From positions 491,291 through 555,290 of the forward strand of contig NZ_JABXWI010000005.1 in assembly GCF_014930365.1 (NCBI RefSeq): a stretch of 64,000 nt of DNA, given 5' to 3'. Each line of letters starts with the position of its first letter. Positions within the stretch are counted from its first letter, which is position 1. A program made the position numbers and the translations under genes. Source of the DNA: Streptomyces caniscabiei (lineage in GTDB: Bacteria > Actinomycetota > Actinomycetes > Streptomycetales > Streptomycetaceae). Under the pieces are notes generated by a model. The model saw only the letters and a program-made list of their open reading frames with translations, had not been told where the DNA came from and ran no database searches. Below, one piece after another: positions 60,021 through 64,000 of the stretch.

Positions 60021-61568
60021 GTGACTGCTCTCACTCTCAGCACCGCCGCCGCGTCGGGCCTCCGGGCCGACGCGATCGTGGTCGGTGTCGCGAAGGGCCC
60101 TGCATCCCGGTCCGGGGACCTGGTCGTAGCGCCGGGTGCCGAGACCGTGGACAAGGCGTACGACGGCAAGCTGGCCGGCCTCCTGGAGACCCTCGGCGCC
60201 GCGGGCGCCGAGGGCGAGGTGACGAAGCTGCCCGCGCCGTCCGGCTTCAAGGCGCCGCTCGTGGTGGCGGTGGGCCTGGGCTCGGTGCCCGAGAAGGACG
60301 GCGCGTTCGGCGCGGAGACGCTGCGCCGCGCGGCCGGTGCGGCGGCCCGCGCCCTGACCGGCACCAAGAAGGCCGCGTTCGCGCTGCCCGTCGCCGACGC
60401 CGACGCCGTGGGCGCCGTCGCCGAGGGTGCGCTGCTCGGCGCGTACTCCTTCGACGCCTACAAGGGGCAAGCGCCTTCGGGTGGCGCCGCCAAGGCGAAG
60501 AACGGCAAGGGGCCGCTCGCCGATGTCGTCCTGCTCGGCGCCAAGCCCCGCGACAAGGCGCACAAGGCGGCCGTCGAGCGCGCGATCGCGGTGACCGAGG
60601 AGCTGAACCGCGCCCGCGACCTCATCAACACCCCGCCGAACGACCTCGACCCGGAGGCCTTCGCCGCCGTCGCGCAGACCGCGGCCAAGGAGCACGGCAT
60701 CAAGGTGACCGTCCTCGACGAGAAGGCACTCGCCAAGGGCGGCTACGGCGGCATCCTCGGCGTCGGCGCGGGCTCCGCCGCCACGCCCCGGCTGGTGCAG
60801 CTGTCGTACACCAGCTCCAAGGCGAAGAAGCACCTGGCGTTCGTCGGCAAGGGCATCACCTACGACTCCGGCGGCATCTCGCTCAAGCCGGCCGGGCACA
60901 ACGAGACGATGAAGTGCGACATGAGCGGTGCCGCCGCCGTGTTCGCCGCGGTCGTCGCCGCCGCCCGGCTCAAGCTTGAGGTCAATGTCACGGGCTGGCT
61001 CGCCCTCGCCGAGAACATGCCGTCCGGCTCCGCCACCCGCCCGGGTGATGTGCTGCGCATGTACAGCGGCAAAACGGTGGAGGTGCTCAACACCGACGCC
61101 GAGGGCCGGCTGGTGCTGGCCGACGCGCTCGCCAAGGCGTCCGAGGACAAGCCGGACGCGATCGTCGACGTGGCGACGCTGACCGGCGCGATGATGCTGG
61201 CGCTGGGCAACCGGACGTTCGGGATCATGGCCAACGACGACGCGTTCCGCTCCGCGGTGCACGAGGCGGCCGAGGAGTCCGGGGAGCCGGCGTGGCCGAT
61301 GCCGCTGCCGGACCACCTGCGCAAGGGCATGGACTCGCCGACCGCCGACATCGCGAACATGGGCGAGCGGTACGGCGGTGGCCTGGTCGCCGGTCTGTTC
61401 CTGAAGGAGTTCGTGGGCGAGGGGATCACCTGGGCGCACCTGGACATCGCGGGGCCGGCGTTCAACGAGGGCGGGCCCTTCGGGTACACGCCGAAGGGTG
61501 GGACGGGGACGGCCGTGCGGACGCTGGTGCGGCTGGCCGAGCGGGCCGCTTCGGGTGACCTGGGCTGA
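60021..61568 (+). CDS. pepA: Leucyl aminopeptidase (M17)
   Basis: This 515-residue enzyme removes N-terminal residues from peptides, using two metal ions. The signature NTDAEGRL near residue 355 and the metal-binding GKGITYDSGGISLKP near 280 are intact, as is the Lys in that loop. The N-terminal third is the variable domain. The start is GTG at 60021. It stands upstream of lpdA on the same strand, 303 bases away, and so probably has its own transcript. Confidence 0.95.
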   Translation: MTALTLSTAAASGLRADAIVVGVAKGPASRSGDLVVAPGAETVDKAYDGKLAGLLETLGAAGAEGEVTKLPAPSGFKAPLVVAVGLGSVPEKDGAFGAETLRRAAGAAARALTGTKKAAFALPVADADAVGAVAEGALLGAYSFDAYKGQAPSGGAAKAKNGKGPLADVVLLGAKPRDKAHKAAVERAIAVTEELNRARDLINTPPNDLDPEAFAAVAQTAAKEHGIKVTVLDEKALAKGGYGGILGVGAGSAATPRLVQLSYTSSKAKKHLAFVGKGITYDSGGISLKPAGHNETMKCDMSGAAAVFAAVVAAARLKLEVNVTGWLALAENMPSGSATRPGDVLRMYSGKTVEVLNTDAEGRLVLADALAKASEDKPDAIVDVATLTGAMMLALGNRTFGIMANDDAFRSAVHEAAEESGEPAWPMPLPDHLRKGMDSPTADIANMGERYGGGLVAGLFLKEFVGEGITWAHLDIAGPAFNEGGPFGYTPKGGTGTAVRTLVRLAERAASGDLG

Positions 61569-61871
61569 TGTTCGCCTAGGAGCTGGATACCCGAGGGGCG
61601 TGGGCGACTGCGGGCCGTCTGTGGCTGGTCGCGCAGTTCCCCGCGCCCCTGGGTCCGCCGCCGTCGGCCCGCGTAACGAAGCACTCCTTCACATCTGAGC
61701 GTGTGGTGTCTCACACCCCGGCCCGGCGTCTCGTTCGCCCGCGACAAGTGCGAAGATGGGGCTCGGCAGGACAGGGCCCCCACCACAGGGCCGAAGAAGA
61801 GCGGCCGGACACCAGCCGCCGCGCGGGTCTCGGACGACCGGCGTACGGCGCACATGCATGGAGGACGTGAC
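61569..61871. promoter_or_regulatory. Leader region of lpdA
   Basis: There is no gene here. It contains a copy of the dispersed repeat (61618-61652), which may end the pepA transcript, and the leader of lpdA with its ribosome binding site GGAGG at 61859-61863. No riboswitch was seen. Confidence 0.5.
61618..61652 (+). repeat. Intergenic repeat copy
   Basis: It reads TCTGTGGCTGGTCGCGCAGT then TCCCCGCGCCCCTG, about 50 bases after the pepA stop codon, in the usual post-gene position. Confidence 0.8.
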
Positions 61872-63260
61872 GTGGCGAACGACGCCAGCACCGTTTTCGA
61901 CCTAGTGATCCTCGGCGGTGGTAGCGGTGGTTACGCCGCGGCCCTGCGCGGGGCTCAGCTGGGCCTGGACGTCGCCCTGATCGAGAAGGACAAGGTCGGC
62001 GGCACCTGCCTGCACCGGGGATGCATTCCCACGAAGGCCCTGCTCCACGCGGGCGAGATCGCCGACCAGGCTCGCGAGAGCGAGCAGTTCGGTGTGAAGG
62101 CCACCTTCGAGGGCATCGACATCGCCGGGGTGCACAAGTACAAGGACGGCGTGATCTCCGGCCTCTACAAGGGTCTGCAGGGTCTCGTCGCCTCCCGCAA
62201 GGTCACCTACATCGAGGGTGAGGGCCGTCTGTCCTCCCCGACCTCCGTCGATGTGAACGGCCAGCGCGTCCAGGGCCGTCATGTCCTGCTGGCGACCGGC
62301 TCCGTGCCGAAGTCGCTGCCGGGCCTGGAGATCGACGGCAACCGCATCATCTCCTCGGACCACGCCCTCGTGCTGGACCGGGTCCCGAAGTCGGCGATCG
62401 TCCTCGGCGGCGGTGTCATCGGCGTCGAGTTCGCCTCCGCCTGGAAGTCCTTCGGCACCGACATCACGATCATCGAGGGCCTGAAGCACCTGGCGCCCCT
62501 CGAGGACGAGAACTCCTCCAAGCTTCTTGAGCGCGCGTTCCGCAAGCGCGGCATCAAGTTCAACCTGGGCACCTTCTTCTCGAAGGCCGAGTACACCCAG
62601 GACGGCGTCAAGGTCACCCTCGCCGACGGCAAGGAGTTCGAGGCCGAGGTGCTGCTGGTGGCCGTCGGCCGCGGCCCCGTCTCCGCCGGTCTCGGCTACG
62701 AGGAGCAGGGCGTCGCGATGGACCGCGGCTACGTCCTGGTCGACGAGTACATGCGCACCAACGTCCCGACCGTCTCCGCCGTCGGTGACCTGGTCCCGAC
62801 GCTCCAGCTCGCGCACGTCGGCTTCGCCGAGGGCATCCTGGTGGCGGAGCGTCTGGCCGGCCTGAAGACCGTTCCGATCGACTACGACGGTGTCCCGCGG
62901 GTGACGTACTGCCACCCCGAGGTCGCCTCCGTGGGCATCACCGAGGCCAAGGCCAAGGAGATCTACGGCGCGGACAAGGTCGTCGCTCTGAAGTACAACC
63001 TCGCGGGCAACGGCAAGAGCAAGATCCTGAACACCTCGGGCGAGATCAAGCTCGTCCAGGTCAAGGACGGTGCCGTGGTCGGCGTCCACATGGTCGGCGA
63101 CCGCATGGGCGAGCAGGTGGGCGAGGCCCAGCTGATCTACAACTGGGAAGCCCTCCCCGCCGAGGTCGCCCAGCTCATCCACGCCCACCCGACGCAGAGC
63201 GAGGCGCTCGGCGAGGCCCACCTGGCCCTCGCGGGCAAGCCGCTGCACTCGCACGACTGA
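61872..63260 (+). CDS. lpdA: Dihydrolipoyl dehydrogenase (E3)
   Basis: This 462-residue flavoprotein reoxidises dihydrolipoyl groups of 2-oxo acid dehydrogenases with NAD+. The FAD motif VILGGGSGGYAAA at 12-24, the redox disulfide GGTCLHRGCIPTK, the NAD motif IVLGGGVIGVEFAS and the C-terminal AHPTQSEALGEAH with the catalytic His-Glu pair are all present. The GTG at 61872 has GGAGG 8 bases upstream and gives the normal length. It is followed 61 bases later by sucB, its partner. Confidence 0.97.
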   Translation: MANDASTVFDLVILGGGSGGYAAALRGAQLGLDVALIEKDKVGGTCLHRGCIPTKALLHAGEIADQARESEQFGVKATFEGIDIAGVHKYKDGVISGLYKGLQGLVASRKVTYIEGEGRLSSPTSVDVNGQRVQGRHVLLATGSVPKSLPGLEIDGNRIISSDHALVLDRVPKSAIVLGGGVIGVEFASAWKSFGTDITIIEGLKHLAPLEDENSSKLLERAFRKRGIKFNLGTFFSKAEYTQDGVKVTLADGKEFEAEVLLVAVGRGPVSAGLGYEEQGVAMDRGYVLVDEYMRTNVPTVSAVGDLVPTLQLAHVGFAEGILVAERLAGLKTVPIDYDGVPRVTYCHPEVASVGITEAKAKEIYGADKVVALKYNLAGNGKSKILNTSGEIKLVQVKDGAVVGVHMVGDRMGEQVGEAQLIYNWEALPAEVAQLIHAHPTQSEALGEAHLALAGKPLHSHD

Positions 63261-63321
63261 CCCCCTCGGTCGACGAAGCGACGATCCAGACTTCCGCAAT
63301 CGTTAAGGAGCAACAGAAACC

Positions 63322-64000
63322 ATGGCGGTTTCCGTAACCCTTCCGGCGCTCGGCGAGAGCGTCACCGAGGGCACTGTCACCCGCTGGCTGAAGGCCGAGG
63401 GTGAGCGCGTAGAGGCCGACGAGCCGCTGCTCGAGGTCTCGACCGACAAGGTCGACACCGAGATCCCCTCCCCCGCCGCGGGCATCCTGGCCTCCATCAA
63501 GGTCGCCGAGGACGAGACCGTCGAGGTCGGCGCCGAGCTGGCGCTGATCGACGACGGCACGGGCGCGCCCGCCGCCGCCCCCGCCCCGGCCGCCGAGGAG
63601 GCTCCGGCCCCGGCCCCCGAGCCCGCCGCGGCCGCGCCGTCCACCGAGCAGGAGGCCCCCGCGCCGGCCCCGACCGCCGAGGCGGCCACCGGCGGCGGTT
63701 CCGCCGAGGGCACCGACGTGGTCCTCCCGGCGCTCGGCGAGTCCGTCACCGAGGGCACCGTCACCCGCTGGCTGAAGGAGGTCGGCGACTCCGTCGAGGC
63801 CGACGAGCCGCTGCTCGAGGTCTCCACGGACAAGGTCGACACCGAGATCCCCGCGCCCACCTCCGGTGTGCTGCTGGAGATCACGGTCGCCGAGGACGAG
63901 ACGGCCGAGGTCGGCGCCAAGCTGGCCGTCATCGGTGCCCCGGGTGCCGCTCCGGCGGCCGCCCCGGCCGCTCCGGCTCCGGCGCCCGCCGCCGCTGCCC
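63322..64000 (+). CDS. sucB: Dihydrolipoamide succinyltransferase (E2), partial
   Basis: Only the first 226 residues lie in the window and the gene continues beyond its end. There are two lipoyl domains (about 1-78 and 132-210), each with the lipoylated Lys in LEVSTDKVDTEIP, joined by Ala/Pro-rich linkers. The catalytic domain is outside the window, so a pyruvate dehydrogenase E2 is possible. In Streptomyces this gene next to lpdA is usually named sucB. AAGGAG sits 11 bases before the ATG. Confidence 0.88.
   Translation, partial: MAVSVTLPALGESVTEGTVTRWLKAEGERVEADEPLLEVSTDKVDTEIPSPAAGILASIKVAEDETVEVGAELALIDDGTGAPAAAPAPAAEEAPAPAPEPAAAAPSTEQEAPAPAPTAEAATGGGSAEGTDVVLPALGESVTEGTVTRWLKEVGDSVEADEPLLEVSTDKVDTEIPAPTSGVLLEITVAEDETAEVGAKLAVIGAPGAAPAAAPAAPAPAPAAAA

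Noticed and set aside
59719..60024. 101-residue plus-strand reading frame ending on the pepA start
   Set aside because: Codon bias is weak in its second half, no ribosome binding site is seen and the sequence has no motif. The overlap with the pepA start is likely chance.

Overview
The window is chromosomal DNA from a high-GC actinobacterium, almost certainly a Streptomyces. Codon third positions are nearly all G or C, starts are often GTG, and the gene content and order (split qcr/cta respiratory genes, paired NlpC/P60 endopeptidases, kinase/beta-propeller proteins, pspA-pspAA, pepA-lpdA-sucB) are typical of that genus. I found about 48 protein genes, one convincing riboswitch, several strong hairpin terminators and a family of short intergenic repeats. 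There are no rRNA or tRNA genes, no CRISPR array, no insertion sequence and no prophage.

Layout. 0-6.5 kb: long-chain acyl-CoA ligase, secreted cholesterol-oxidase-type flavoenzyme, PimB-type mannosyltransferase and a membrane GT87 mannosyltransferase. 6.7-13.5 kb: lipoprotein metallopeptidase, two NlpC/P60 cell-wall hydrolases, a coiled-coil NYN protein, a zinc-ribbon protein, a rhomboid protease coupled to a lone AsnC/Lrp ligand-binding domain. 13.6-19 kb: Ser/Thr kinase with a beta-propeller sensor, a SufS-like enzyme behind a SAM-IV riboswitch, and trpD. 19-28.4 kb: the aerobic respiratory chain, ctaE-qcrC-qcrA-qcrB and ctaC-ctaD-ctaF on the minus strand, separated by an L,D-transpeptidase and a receiver-like protein. 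28.7-35.4 kb: cysteine desulfurase fused to a TusA domain, adenosine kinase, a secreted-domain membrane protein, ErpA and NadA. 35.4-46.3 kb: second kinase/propeller protein, an HAE-RND exporter with its two-component system, pspAA-pspA, a DUF3043 protein and a methyltransferase. 46.5-52.8 kb: cobalamin lower-ligand assembly genes (cobU fused to a beta-lactamase-like domain, cobT, cobS) interleaved with a methyltransferase and membrane proteins. 52.8-59.5 kb: a five-gene, translationally coupled polysaccharide cluster. 60-64 kb: pepA, lpdA and the start of sucB.

The most interesting system is the 52.8-59.5 kb operon. It holds a secreted CE18/Agd3-like deacetylase, a PelF-type glycosyltransferase, a polytopic membrane protein of unknown family, a spherulin-4 (GH135-like) protein and a GH114-like lipoprotein. 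This nearly reproduces the gene set of the fungal galactosaminogalactan cluster (agd3, gtb3, sph3, ega3), with a bacterial PelF polymerase. It probably makes and remodels an alpha-1,4-linked (N-acetyl)galactosamine exopolysaccharide.

A second theme is a family of intergenic repeats with the core CGCAGTTCCCCGCGCCCC. At least twelve copies occur, often as inverted pairs at gene 3' ends. In one case a copy has become the C-terminal coding sequence of a gene. Product names rest on motifs and family knowledge recalled from memory; no database search was possible.
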